From the NCBI GenBank assembly GCA_965208745.1, contig CBDBPN010000004.1:434001-498000 (forward strand): a DNA stretch of 64,000 nucleotides. Reading direction: 5' to 3'. Source of the DNA: VXNE01 sp965208745. GTDB taxonomy: Bacteria > Pseudomonadota > Gammaproteobacteria > Pseudomonadales > Azotimanducaceae. The stretch's first letter is position 1, and each line of letters starts with the position of its first letter. Shown here piece by piece: positions 1 through 10,108 of the stretch. The notes beneath the pieces were generated by a model. The model saw nothing but the letters and a program-made list of their open reading frames with translations. It was not told where the DNA came from and made no database searches. Made by a program: the position numbers and the translations under genes.

Positions 1-455
1 TTGGTGCTGGCCGGACTGCAGGACAGGATGATCAAGTTGGCCGGGGAGCGTACCGACGGGGTCCACCCCTTTTCGTAACGCCCGAGCACACGGCGCGCGC
101 CAGGGCGCTGTTGGGCGCCGAGCCCCTGCTCGCGCCGGAGCAGCACGTGCTCTTCATCAACGACAGAAGCGAGGCAAGGCGCGTATCCAGGCAACACATG
201 GCGCTGCACCTGGGTTTGGCGAACTACAGAAACTACCTGCTGAACATGGGCTTTACGACAGAAGATCTCGAAGATGGCGGCAGCGACCGCCTGGTGGACG
301 CCATCGTCGCCTGGGGCGATGAGACGGTGATCATGAAACGGGTGGAAGAGCATTGGGCCAATGGCGCCGACCATGTCTGTATTCAACCGCTGCTGCCCAA
401 TGGTCAATACGGATTCGATCGCAAGGCCGTCGCGGCGCTCGCGCCTCACGGCTGA
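1..455 (+). CDS. LLM-class F420-dependent oxidoreductase, C-terminal part, frameshifted
   Basis: The gene runs off the left edge of the window, so only the C-terminal ~150 residues are visible. The first reading frame (bases 1-75) gives LVLAGLQDRMIKLAGERTDG followed by VHPF and then stops. The next frame continues with FVTPEHTARARALLGAEPLL and stays open to 455. Together these match the end of luciferase-like F420-dependent oxidoreductases (TIGR03620 type), whose conserved segment reads HP(Y/F)xVTPEHTxRAR. The two frames join exactly if one T is added to the T4 run at 70-73. The break is therefore a single-base deletion in a homopolymer, either a sequencing error or a recent mutation. Such enzymes transfer hydride from reduced F420 or flavin to an organic substrate; the substrate here is unknown. 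It lies 54 bp upstream of an enoyl-CoA hydratase gene on the same strand. Confidence 0.75.
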   Translation, partial: GAGRTAGQDDQVGRGAYRRGPPLFVTPEHTARARALLGAEPLLAPEQHVLFINDRSEARRVSRQHMALHLGLANYRNYLLNMGFTTEDLEDGGSDRLVDAIVAWGDETVIMKRVEEHWANGADHVCIQPLLPNGQYGFDRKAVAALAPHG

Positions 456-509
456 GTTCGGTCGGCTCGGCCGCTTCAGGCAAATGACCAACGCATCGGA
501 GGCGACCCC

Positions 510-1289
510 GTGACCGAGCCCTTCGTACTCTCCTCCGCGGCGGGCGGCATCGGCAGGATCACCCTGAACGAACCTGCGAGGCTCAACCCGGTCAACCTGG
601 AACGCGTCACCGAACTGGTGGACGCCTGCCGGGCGATGTCCGAGGACGACGCCGTCCGCGTGGTCATCGTCACGGGCGCCGGGCGGGCGTTCTCCTCTGG
701 CGCGGACCTGTCGACCCCGGTGCCGGAAGACGTGTCCATCGAACCGGCATCGGGGTCTGTTTTCGACGTGGGGACGGGGCTGTGGGTGCTGGCGGCCATG
801 CGCCAGCCCGTGATCGCGATGGTCAACGGCCCCGCGGTCGGTTTCGGTGCGGAACTCGCGATCAGCGCCGACATCCGCATCGCGGGCGCGTCCGCCCGAT
901 TCCGGTTCCCCTTCTCCCTGCTCGGCACGGTCAGCGACACGGGCGCCGCCACTTGGCTCCTGCCGCGCCTGATCGGCTGGTCCCGGGCAGCCGAGATCCT
1001 GTACTCGGGCCGCATGGTGGAGTCCGACGAGGCGGCGGAGATCGGACTGGTCAACCGGGTCGTGCCGGATGACGAGTTGCCGGCCGCCGTGGACGAAATG
1101 GCCCGCTCGTTCGCCGAGCGATCCGCGCCCGCAGTACAGCAGATGAAGCGGATGCTCTTCGCCGGGCTGGACGAACGGAAGGCCGAACACGTCCTGCGAC
1201 AGTACTTCGCCTTTCGGGAGCGGGACACGTCCTTCGACCCGGCGGCCTACTTCGACAGCGTCAGGGGGAAGGGGCCGGCGCGTCGGTGA
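510..1289 (+). CDS. Enoyl-CoA hydratase/isomerase family protein
   Basis: A 259-residue crotonase-fold protein starting at GTG 510, the first start that keeps the usual short N-terminus. The oxyanion-hole segments are SSGADL (about residues 66-71) and GPAVGFGAELAISADIRIA (about 108-126). The segment that normally carries the two catalytic glutamates reads FSLLGTVSDTGAA, so both hydratase Glu positions look substituted. The protein is therefore more likely an isomerase, thioesterase or other crotonase-superfamily activity on an acyl-CoA than a classical hydratase. It acts in the cytoplasm. Membership of the family is clear; the reaction is not. Confidence 0.9.
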   Translation: MTEPFVLSSAAGGIGRITLNEPARLNPVNLERVTELVDACRAMSEDDAVRVVIVTGAGRAFSSGADLSTPVPEDVSIEPASGSVFDVGTGLWVLAAMRQPVIAMVNGPAVGFGAELAISADIRIAGASARFRFPFSLLGTVSDTGAATWLLPRLIGWSRAAEILYSGRMVESDEAAEIGLVNRVVPDDELPAAVDEMARSFAERSAPAVQQMKRMLFAGLDERKAEHVLRQYFAFRERDTSFDPAAYFDSVRGKGPARR

Positions 1290-1373
1290 AGGTGCTCGGC
1301 GTCCACCGGCTCCTGACGACTCGTTGTCTCTCAACGAAACGCTGAGGGCGTACTGCCAAGCTGCAGGGACCAC

Positions 1374-1489
1374 CGGACGCGACGACGAAGTCTCTGTTCG
1401 AGAGCCTGCGGTCGCGGCATCCCGACCGCTGCAAGGCCGGGCAGCTACGCACCCTGCAGCGGCGGATCCGCGAGTGGCGAGAGGTGAAG
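1374..1489 (+). mobile_element. IS21-type transposase remnant
   Basis: Reading from about 1374 gives PDATTKSLFESLRSRHPD, then RCKAGQLRTLQRRIREWREVK. The 'LF..L..RHP.R...GQLRTLQRR.R.WR' pattern is the conserved segment just before the catalytic domain of IS21-like (integrase-core) transposases. Only about 38 residues remain; I see no DDE domain and no IstB. The remnant overlaps, on the opposite strand, the last ~15 codons of the DUF222/HNH gene. The assignment rests on motif recall. Confidence 0.5.
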
Positions 1490-3109
1490 GCTCTCTCCCG
1501 CATGATCCCGTTGCCCGAGTCGAGGGTGGTGCTCAGCGCGCCGCCCGCCCGCTTCAAGAGCGGGCGGCGCGCACCGGGCGTCGTCGGCCGGCCCCGAACC
1601 GGGCGATCTCGCTCCATTCACGGGACCAGCATCGCAAAATGGAAACTGGCCACCAAAGCGGGGCAGGTCCAGGTCCACCCCGTCGCGTTTCCTCGGAAAC
1701 ACCGGCGGAAACGTCGCCGGGAACTGCGGCCGCAGCGCCGGCTCGATCACTTCCCCGTGGCGGCTGACGAACACGAGCCCGTCGTCCTCCACGACGATGC
1801 GGAAGGCCCTGTGGTGTAGCAGGCGGTGGTGCGCGCTACAGAGTAGCACCAGGTTGTCCAGCCGCGTCTCGCCGCCGTCGATCCAGTGCTCGACGTGGTG
1901 CGCCTCCAGATACCGCTGGTGTGAGCAGCCGGGAAAGCGGCAGCGGTTGTGGTCCCGGAGCTTCAGGGCCCGCAGCAGCCGCGCCGGGACGATGCGCTGG
2001 CGGCGCTCGTAGTTGAGCAGGTTGCCCTTTGCATCCTGGATGAACTCCGTGATGTCCGCGTCGCAGGCGATCTTGCGGGCGTCCTCCTCGTCGATGCCCC
2101 AGTCGGGGTCGACGTGGTAGCAGGCGCCGCCTCTTGCTGACTGCCCAGCCAGTTCGTTGCGGCCGATGGTAAGCACTACTTCGTAGCGTTTGCCGCGCTT
2201 GCCTGGCCCATTCGCCAAGTAGTGCTCGGCGACCTCGACGAGGGCGTCGGCATAGCGTTGCTCGGTGTTCGAGAGTTGGAACTCCAGCCCGGCCGGCAGA
2301 CCGGTCGCGCCTACAGCTTCGCCCTCGCCCGCGCCCGGTAGTTCCGTTTCCGCGGAAACATCACTCGGACCGTCCGGTGCTGCTTCCGGCGCTGCAGCGT
2401 CGGCACCGCTGTCCCCCTCCAGCAGCGCCTCGTAGTACGCCTCCCGCTCGTCCTTCCGCGCATCGACGACCTTCTGCAGCGCCTGGATCACCAGCGCGCC
2501 GCGCTCGGCCGGCACGGCGGCGGTGACGACGACCATGCCGTCCTCGTAGTACCAGTTCAAACCGCGCCGCGTCTCGCTGCGGACCCGTTCCCGTTCGTCC
2601 CCACCGATCCGTTCGTGCGTCCGGACGAGGCTCTCCAGTTGCGCCGCGCTGCTGCTGCCGGCGATGTCGAGCAGCACGGCCTCGCTCTCGCGCGTTGCCA
2701 CCCGCGTGATGGCGCGCACCTTGGAGTAGCTCAGCACGCCGTCGCGGAACGCGGCGTCGATCTCCGGCAGCCGCGCCAGCGCCCGTCCGATGCGGATGCG
2801 TTCCCGGGCGGCGCAGGGTCCGAGCCCGCAGCGGTGGTCGAGCCAGTTGCCGAGACTTGCGTAGCCGGCTTCCGTCCAGCCGCGGGTGCGATCCATGGCG
2901 GCGATGAGCTTGATGAAGCGCCAGTCGGCGTGGTTGATGTGGGCGGCCATGTCCCTGACGGCGCGGCGGAGTTCGGCGGGATCGTCGGGGATGAAGTCGA
3001 GGTCGTCGCGGAGGAGTTCCCGCAGTTCCGGCGGGAGCATGGCGTGCAAGGCGTCGTCGTCGGCAACGAGCCCGGCGACCGGGATGGTTTCTTCGAAGGA
3101 TTGGTACAC
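1445..3109 (-). CDS. DUF222 / HNH endonuclease domain protein (13E12-repeat type)
   Basis: A 554-residue protein starting at GTG 3109 after an AGGGA ribosome-binding site. The N-terminal ~300 residues are a DUF222 region, with WRFIKLIAAMDRTRGWTEAG and LGNWLDHRCGLGPCAARERI-type segments. Near the C-terminus is an HNH nuclease module: CRFPGC, then LEAHHVEHWIDGGETRLDN, then LVLLCSAHHRLLHH. Such proteins are common in actinobacteria and some marine gammaproteobacteria; their role is unknown, though association with mobile DNA is frequent. The last ~70 residues are low-complexity, and the final ~15 codons read antisense through an IS21-type remnant, so the native C-terminus may have been replaced. 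A promoter-like sequence lies just upstream, at 3148-3176. Confidence 0.88.
   Translation of the reverse strand: MYQSFEETIPVAGLVADDDALHAMLPPELRELLRDDLDFIPDDPAELRRAVRDMAAHINHADWRFIKLIAAMDRTRGWTEAGYASLGNWLDHRCGLGPCAARERIRIGRALARLPEIDAAFRDGVLSYSKVRAITRVATRESEAVLLDIAGSSSAAQLESLVRTHERIGGDERERVRSETRRGLNWYYEDGMVVVTAAVPAERGALVIQALQKVVDARKDEREAYYEALLEGDSGADAAAPEAAPDGPSDVSAETELPGAGEGEAVGATGLPAGLEFQLSNTEQRYADALVEVAEHYLANGPGKRGKRYEVVLTIGRNELAGQSARGGACYHVDPDWGIDEEDARKIACDADITEFIQDAKGNLLNYERRQRIVPARLLRALKLRDHNRCRFPGCSHQRYLEAHHVEHWIDGGETRLDNLVLLCSAHHRLLHHRAFRIVVEDDGLVFVSRHGEVIEPALRPQFPATFPPVFPRKRDGVDLDLPRFGGQFPFCDAGPVNGARSPGSGPADDARCAPPALEAGGRRAEHHPRLGQRDHAGESLHLSPLADPPLQGA
1536..1572. repeat. 13-bp inverted repeat, hairpin
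   Basis: Arms GCGCGCCGCCCGC (1536-1548) and its exact complement (1560-1572) are separated by 11 bases. It lies near the 3' end of the DUF222 gene and close to the transposase remnant. It could be an old terminator or a trace of a transposon end. There is no T tract. Confidence 0.5.
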
Positions 3110-3147
3110 CGCTTCCCTGCGCTTGGAGGAGGATCTGGAGACTGTAT

Positions 3148-3176
3148 ATATTATCAGTACAAACGTAGTGTGTCAT
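3148..3176 (-). promoter_or_regulatory. Candidate sigma70 promoter for the DUF222/HNH gene
   Basis: On the minus strand, ATGACA (3171-3176) and TAATAT (3148-3153) are separated by 17 bp in the only AT-rich patch of this intergenic region. They fit -35 and -10 elements about 39 bp upstream of GTG 3109. This is inference from sequence only. Confidence 0.4.
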
Positions 3177-3224
3177 TGATTTAGCGTGACTCGAACGACC
3201 AGGGCCGGAGAAGGCACAACGCAA

Positions 3225-4367
3225 ATGCCCGAATCCACAGATCGGTTTCCCAAGATCACCGAGGAAGGCCTCGACACCCTGCGCCGCCGAATCGGCCGGA
3301 AGATCGTCGACTCGGTCGAGCCCTGGTGCTACGAGGCGACGCGGGACAACATTCGCCACTACGCGCACGGCATCGGTGACGACAACCCGCTTTGGTGCGA
3401 CCCCGACTACGCCGCGACGTCGCGCTATGGCGGCATCGTGGCCCTTCCCAGCTTTCTGTTCGCATGTGATCGCATCGTCTCAGGCTACGTTGGGGGCTTG
3501 AGCGGGATCCACGCCATGTGGGCAGGCGCCGACTGGACCTGGTACGCACCGGTGCTCCGAAACGACGAGATTCAGACCGAGGCGTACCTGAAGGATCTCG
3601 TCGAGCACCGGACCCACTTCGCGGGGCGGGCGTTCCAGCAGATCTACCACGTCGATTTCTACAAGCAGGACGGCACCAAGGTTGCCGAAGCGGATAGCTG
3701 GTGTTTCCGCACCGACCGCGACGAGGCACGTGAACGAGGCACCAAGTACGACGCGGTCAAGGCGCGGGAGATCGAGCCCTATACGGACGAGCAGCTCAAG
3801 GACTTCTACCAGCTATACGCGACCGAACCCGTCCGCGGTCCCGAGCCGCGCTATTGGGAAGACGTGCAGGAAGGCGAGGCGTTGCCCCCGATGGCCAAGG
3901 GTCCGATGACGGTCACCGGCTTCATCGCCTTCGCCCAAGGCTGGGGCGGGCTCTACATCCGTGCCAACAAGATCGCCTGGAAACAGATCCATGCGCACAG
4001 GGGGCTCGGAATCAAGAACAAGTTCGGCATTCCGGACTGCCCGGAGCGCGTGCACTGGGAGGACGACTTCGCCCAGGTGGTGGGTACGCCGGCCGCTTAC
4101 GATTACGGCCCGGAGCGTTGCTCGTGGCTCATCCACCACATGACCAACTGGATGGGCGACGACGGATTCCTGCGCAATGCCTCGTGCAAGATCCGCCGTC
4201 ACAACCCCGTCGGGGACATGCTCGTCATTGCCGGCAATGTGAAGCGGAAGTGGATCGAGGACGGCCGGCACTTCGTCGAAATCGAGCAGGCCGCGCACAA
4301 CCAGCACGATGAACTGTCGGTAATCGGCGGCGGCGTCGTCGAGCTGCCGACTCGGACGGGAAACTAG
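3225..4367 (+). CDS. FAS1-like / MaoC-type dehydratase domain protein
   Basis: A 380-residue double-hotdog protein. I chose ATG 3225 over GTG 3186 because GGAGAAGG (3207-3214) sits 10 bases before it. The N-terminal half resembles the MaoC dehydratase N-domain, with YEATRDNIRHYAHGIGDDNP and YGGIVALPSFLFA; the D-x-NP motif is typical of hydratase-2-like hotdogs. The C-terminal half carries a second hotdog with 'GPMTVTGFIAFAQGW' and 'HHMTNWMGDDGFLRNASCKI'. Likely role: reversible hydration of an enoyl-CoA in a degradative pathway, in line with the enoyl-CoA hydratases on both sides. It converges with the next gene, with only six bases between the stop codons. Confidence 0.88.
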   Translation: MPESTDRFPKITEEGLDTLRRRIGRKIVDSVEPWCYEATRDNIRHYAHGIGDDNPLWCDPDYAATSRYGGIVALPSFLFACDRIVSGYVGGLSGIHAMWAGADWTWYAPVLRNDEIQTEAYLKDLVEHRTHFAGRAFQQIYHVDFYKQDGTKVAEADSWCFRTDRDEARERGTKYDAVKAREIEPYTDEQLKDFYQLYATEPVRGPEPRYWEDVQEGEALPPMAKGPMTVTGFIAFAQGWGGLYIRANKIAWKQIHAHRGLGIKNKFGIPDCPERVHWEDDFAQVVGTPAAYDYGPERCSWLIHHMTNWMGDDGFLRNASCKIRRHNPVGDMLVIAGNVKRKWIEDGRHFVEIEQAAHNQHDELSVIGGGVVELPTRTGN

Positions 4368-4373
4368 CGCGAC

Positions 4374-5165
4374 CTAACGCTTGCCGGAGAAGATGTTGCT
4401 GTAGGTCGAACTCTTCGCCATCGCCCGCTCGATCGCTTCCTGGCGTTCTTCCGGAGAGCCCATCGTCATGATGACGTGCTGCTCGAGGCGCAGTCCCTGC
4501 TCCAGCGTCATGGACAGGCCCTCGTTGATGCATCGCTTGGCGGCCCGCACCGCGTAGGGCGCGAGTTCCCCGAGTTCCGACGCGAGGGCGCGCGCCCGCT
4601 CCATCAGATCCGACTTCGGCACGACTTCGTGGACGAGTCCGATGTCGTGCGCCTCCTGCGCGGTCAGGCGCCCGCCGAGCATGATCATCTCCTTGGCCTT
4701 GCCCACTCCGATCAGACGCGGCAAGCGCTGCGTGCCACCACCGCCGGGCAAAGCGCCGAAGGTGATCTCGGTGAGGCCGATCTTCGCGTCGTCCGCGATC
4801 AGCCGGAAGTCGCACGCGAGGGCGATCTCGCATCCGCCGCCCATCGCGGCGCCATTGATGGCCGCGATGACCGGTTGGGGCAGGCGCTCGAGTTCGTCGA
4901 TCGGCATCCTTGGCGGCATGTCCATCTTGCCCCCTCGCACGGCGTCGCCGGCGTCGCGCAGGTCCGCGCCGCCGCAGAAGTGACGTTCGCCCGCGCCGGT
5001 GACGATCACGACCCGCACGTCGTCGTCCACCCTCAGTTCGTCGGTGACGGCGACCAGATCGCGCATGAGCTGACGGCTCAGCGTGTTCGCCGCCTCGGGC
5101 CGGTTGAGGGTGACAAGGGCCGCCCCCGCGTCGCGTTCGAGCACGACGGTCTCGTATTCACTCAT
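4374..5165 (-). CDS. Enoyl-CoA hydratase
   Basis: A 263-residue crotonase. The start is MSEYETVVL at 5165, which follows GGAGAA; longer frames upstream have no family similarity. It has the oxyanion-hole motifs HFCGGADLRD and GAAMGGGCEIALACDF, and the catalytic block LTEITFGALPGGGGTQRLPR, which keeps the Glu and GGTQRL pattern of true enoyl-CoA hydratases. It would hydrate a trans-2-enoyl-CoA in the cytoplasm. It follows the SDR gene (34 bp gap) on the same strand, so an SDR-hydratase transcript is likely. Confidence 0.93.
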   Translation of the reverse strand: MSEYETVVLERDAGAALVTLNRPEAANTLSRQLMRDLVAVTDELRVDDDVRVVIVTGAGERHFCGGADLRDAGDAVRGGKMDMPPRMPIDELERLPQPVIAAINGAAMGGGCEIALACDFRLIADDAKIGLTEITFGALPGGGGTQRLPRLIGVGKAKEMIMLGGRLTAQEAHDIGLVHEVVPKSDLMERARALASELGELAPYAVRAAKRCINEGLSMTLEQGLRLEQHVIMTMGSPEERQEAIERAMAKSSTYSNIFSGKR

Positions 5166-5199
5166 CCTGATTGTTTCTCCTCGGAGCTCGCGACGTACG

Positions 5200-6000
5200 T
5201 CAGAGCGTGAACAGGAACCCTCCGTTGACCGCATAGACCTGCCCCGTGACGTAGCTCGCGGCGTCCGACGCGAGGAACAGGACCGCGTTCGCGACATCGT
5301 TCGGTTCGCCCACCCGCCGCAGCGGGTAGAGGCGCAGCGAAGCCTTCATGGCCGCCTCGTCCGCAAACGCCTCGGCAGTGGTCGGCGTCCGGGTGGCGGC
5401 GATGGCGACGCAGTTGGCGCGGACCCCGTGCCGCGCGCACTCGCGCGCCACCGAGCGCATGATGCCGGCCGCCCCCGCCTTGGCGCCCGCGTACGCTCCG
5501 AGGAACGCGTCGCCGTAGCGGCTGGCCTCGGAGATGATGGTCACGATGTTGCCGCCGCCGCCCGCCACCATGCTGGCGACGGCATGCCGGGTGCAGTTGA
5601 GCACGCCGTAGAGGTTGACGCCCAGGGGCCGTTCCCAGTCCTCGGGCGTGGTCTCCCAGAAGGGCCTGAGCGCGGAGGCCGGGTCCGGGGGCGTGGGTCC
5701 GAGGTTGCCGGCGTTGTTCACGAGGATGTCCAGGGACCCGTACTGCGCGGTCGCCGCCTCCATCATCGCGGCGGTCTCGTCGAAGCTCGTGACGTCCGCC
5801 TGGTAGGGCATCGCCGTGCCGCCGAAGTCGCCGATCTCGCCCACCACGCCCTCGGCGCGGTCGGAGAAGAAGTCGTTGACGACCACCTTCGCGCCGTAGG
5901 ACGCGAAGTGGAGGGCCACCTGCCTGCCTACCCCCTGCCCGGCCCCGGTGACCACGGCCACGCGACCGTCGAGGTCCAGGATATTGCCCACACGTTCCAT
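5200..6000 (-). CDS. SDR family NAD(P)-dependent oxidoreductase
   Basis: A 266-residue classical short-chain dehydrogenase. The cofactor motif VTGAGQGVGRQVA lies at residues ~17-29, the NNAG motif (DILVNNAGNLG) near residue 95, and the catalytic YxxxK as YAGAKAG after IISEASRYG. Such enzymes oxidise or reduce hydroxyl/keto groups; the substrate cannot be read from sequence. The gene precedes the enoyl-CoA hydratase in the same direction and follows a Baeyer-Villiger monooxygenase gene from which a hairpin separates it. A 3-hydroxyacyl-CoA dehydrogenase-like role beside the hydratase is plausible but unproven. Confidence 0.92.
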   Translation of the reverse strand: MERVGNILDLDGRVAVVTGAGQGVGRQVALHFASYGAKVVVNDFFSDRAEGVVGEIGDFGGTAMPYQADVTSFDETAAMMEAATAQYGSLDILVNNAGNLGPTPPDPASALRPFWETTPEDWERPLGVNLYGVLNCTRHAVASMVAGGGGNIVTIISEASRYGDAFLGAYAGAKAGAAGIMRSVARECARHGVRANCVAIAATRTPTTAEAFADEAAMKASLRLYPLRRVGEPNDVANAVLFLASDAASYVTGQVYAVNGGFLFTL

Positions 6001-6032
6001 CGACTATCTCCTCTGCGACGCGACAGGACCGC

Positions 6033-6058
6033 CCCGCCTCGACGTTCGTCGAGGCGGG
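6033..6058 (-). terminator. Hairpin between BVMO and SDR genes
   Basis: CCCGCCTCGAC (6033-6043), GTTC loop, and the exact 11-bp complement (6048-6058) lie between the stop of the monooxygenase and the start of the SDR, both on the minus strand. There is no T tract, so termination or mRNA-processing function is inferred. Confidence 0.45.
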
Positions 6059-6085
6059 ATGGCCCGGTTCGGTATCCCGAGAACC

Positions 6086-7909
<1,824 letters not shown>

Positions 7910-8087
7910 GGTGCGCTTCCCCCGTCTTTCCGCCGCCCGGGCCTCGCCGGACCTTGCATCCCTCCACCGCTACTGCTTCGCGTAGCGAATCGGACGTACA
8001 CTAACGCGAAACGCCGTCGTTGAAAAGAAGTTCGAAGGACTGCGGGGTGCCGGATTGTCGACCCACCAACCATCTGGAGGAGTTCCC

Positions 8088-9188
8088 GTGCGCGCACTGG
8101 TGATCGGAGGTACCGGGCCTACGGGGCATTTCATGGTCAACGGTCTCATCGACCGGGGTTTCAAGGTGGCCATCCTCCACACGGGCCGTCACGAAGTGGA
8201 CGAGATCCCGCCCGAAGTGGAGCACATCCACACCGACCCGTTCTCGACTACCGCCCTTGCCTCCGCTCTGCGGGGGCGAACGTTCGACGTTCTCATTGCC
8301 ACCTACGGCCGCCTGCGGCGCATCGCCGAGCTGACGCGCGACCACACCGAGCAGTTCATCTCCATCGGCGGCGTACCCGCCTACAGCGGCTACATGAACG
8401 CGCCTGTCTGGTCTCCGGCAGGCCTGCCGGTGCCGACGGCCGAGGACGCTCCACTCGTCCAGGACGAGGCCGAGGACGCGAAGGGCTGGCGCATCGTGCA
8501 GACCGAGCAACGCGTCTTCGACCAGCACCCGGACGCCATCCACTTTCGCTATCCGATCGTGTACGGCAAGTACCAGTTGGCGCCTCGCGAGTGGTGCATC
8601 GTGAGGCGGCTGCTCGACGGACGCCGCAGGATGATCGTTCCCGACGACGGGCTCTCGCTTTACCAGCACGGCTACGCCGGCAACCTGGCGCATGCCGTGC
8701 TGCTCGCCGTGGACCAGGCGGACCGGGCCCGGGGCAAGATCTTCAACGTCGGCGATGTCGAGCAGCTCACGCTGCGGCAGATCATCGAGGTCGTCGCGGC
8801 GGCCCTCGGCAGGGAGATCGAGCTGGTCAGCATGCCAAATTCCCTGGCCGTACCCGCCAGACCCTTGCTCGCGCAGCCATGGTCGACACACCGCGTGATG
8901 GACCTGACGCTGATCAGGTCGACGCTCGGGTACGAAGATGCGTGGCCGCCCCGGGAAGCGCTGGCCTCGGTGGCCCGGTGGCTGGCCGCGAATCCCCCGG
9001 AGCCGGGCGGCACCACCGAGCGCATACTCCACGATCCGTTCGACTACGCGGCGGAAGACCGCCTGATGGACCAGTGGGAGCGGGCCGTCGCTGGCGTCGA
9101 GTTGCCGGCGTTCAGTCGCGAACCGGGTTTCTCGGTGGCGTACAGCGGACCCGGCGGGAGAGTCCGCAGCAGCGCGTGGACCGGTTGA
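8088..9188 (+). CDS. NAD-dependent epimerase/dehydratase family protein
   Basis: A 366-residue extended-SDR protein. GTG 8088 was chosen because GGAGGAG (8076-8082) sits five bases upstream and the Rossmann strand then starts at once (VRALVIGGTGPTG). The conserved Lys of the YxxxK signature is not clear. The family includes nucleoside-sugar epimerases and isoflavone-reductase-like enzymes. The C-terminus (DPFDYAAEDRLMDQWERAV) follows relatives annotated only as NAD-dependent epimerase/dehydratase. The gene stops one base before a truncated FAD-oxidoreductase frame, so the two are probably co-transcribed. Confidence 0.85.
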   Translation: MRALVIGGTGPTGHFMVNGLIDRGFKVAILHTGRHEVDEIPPEVEHIHTDPFSTTALASALRGRTFDVLIATYGRLRRIAELTRDHTEQFISIGGVPAYSGYMNAPVWSPAGLPVPTAEDAPLVQDEAEDAKGWRIVQTEQRVFDQHPDAIHFRYPIVYGKYQLAPREWCIVRRLLDGRRRMIVPDDGLSLYQHGYAGNLAHAVLLAVDQADRARGKIFNVGDVEQLTLRQIIEVVAAALGREIELVSMPNSLAVPARPLLAQPWSTHRVMDLTLIRSTLGYEDAWPPREALASVARWLAANPPEPGGTTERILHDPFDYAAEDRLMDQWERAVAGVELPAFSREPGFSVAYSGPGGRVRSSAWTG

Positions 9189-9189
9189 G

Positions 9190-10053
9190 GTGAGCCAGGC
9201 AGGCTCCTGCGACTTCCCCCAGGCGGCGGGTCTGCCTCCCGCCATCTTCGGCGACTTCCTTCTCGGCGCGCTGCCGGCGGACAACCGGAGGTTCACGGTC
9301 ACCTTCCAGGTCTACATCAAGGACAAGGCCATCATCCGGGCGCTGCGAAACCCGGACCATTACCAGGCCATGTGCATGGCGGTGGAAGCGATCCGGCCCT
9401 GGGTCGACCCCGCCAGGTCCACTCCGACCGGCGGCATCCACGGGTTCGGCCAGATGGACAGCTTCTGGCGGCAGACCGTCGTCGATGGCCAACCGCAGGT
9501 GCTGGGTCTCTACTTCGTGGGCGACAGTTGCCTGCGCAGCAATCCGAAGTTCGGGCGGGGCTGCACCTGGTCCGCCGTCGCCGCCCACATGCTGGCCGAC
9601 CTCCTTGGCACCGACATGCCGGCGGAGGAGCGCATCCGGCGCTACGAAGACGGACTGGAAGCCGAGTTCCGCCGGGACTGGCTCACCATGCGGCAAATCG
9701 ACGCCGCCACCGAAACCACGTTCGAGATAGCCAGCGGGCGGCGCCGGGCAACGCCGACCGACCGCCTCTCGATGAAGCTCGCCGCGCTGGTCAACGAAGC
9801 CACGGCGAGCGAACCGGAAATCTTTCGTGAAGTCTGGACCGGGTACCACGGCCTGCAGGGCATGAGCGACTGGATGCGCAAGCCCCGCCTCTGGCTGCAC
9901 CTGGTGCGCGCATGGCTCGCGTCGGGCCGCTACGCGCGGCAACGCCTCCTGCCGCGCGGCAGGCCAAGCCGCGGCGAACTGGCCAACATCCCCGCGAGTG
10001 ACCCCTCGCCCCCGCGAGCGTTGCCTGGCGAAGTCGCCAGCGCCAACGGCTAA
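9190..10053 (+). CDS. FAD-dependent oxidoreductase, N-terminally truncated
   Basis: 287 residues from GTG 9190. The segment VLGLYFVGDSCLRSNPKFGRGCTW is the C-terminal 'GDs...NPxFGRG' FAD/pyrophosphate motif of group A flavoprotein monooxygenases and halogenase-like oxidoreductases. It is preceded by substrate-domain sequence (FGQMDSFWRQTVVDG). The N-terminal Rossmann GxGxxG domain, roughly 150-200 residues in relatives, is missing. The frame begins immediately after the epimerase stop. The remaining protein cannot bind FAD normally, so it is probably a pseudogene produced by a deletion. Confidence 0.65.
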   Translation: MSQAGSCDFPQAAGLPPAIFGDFLLGALPADNRRFTVTFQVYIKDKAIIRALRNPDHYQAMCMAVEAIRPWVDPARSTPTGGIHGFGQMDSFWRQTVVDGQPQVLGLYFVGDSCLRSNPKFGRGCTWSAVAAHMLADLLGTDMPAEERIRRYEDGLEAEFRRDWLTMRQIDAATETTFEIASGRRRATPTDRLSMKLAALVNEATASEPEIFREVWTGYHGLQGMSDWMRKPRLWLHLVRAWLASGRYARQRLLPRGRPSRGELANIPASDPSPPRALPGEVASANG

Positions 10054-10064
10054 CCCGCGATCAT

Positions 10065-10096
10065 GCGGGCGGCAGCACCGACGCGCCGCCGCCCGC
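10065..10096. terminator. Hairpin between convergent genes
   Basis: GCGGGCGGC (10065-10073) pairs with its complement at 10088-10096 across a 14-base loop. It lies in the 55-bp gap between two converging genes, a usual place for a bidirectional terminator. No T tract is present. Confidence 0.4.
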
Positions 10097-10108
10097 TCCC
10101 GACCACGC

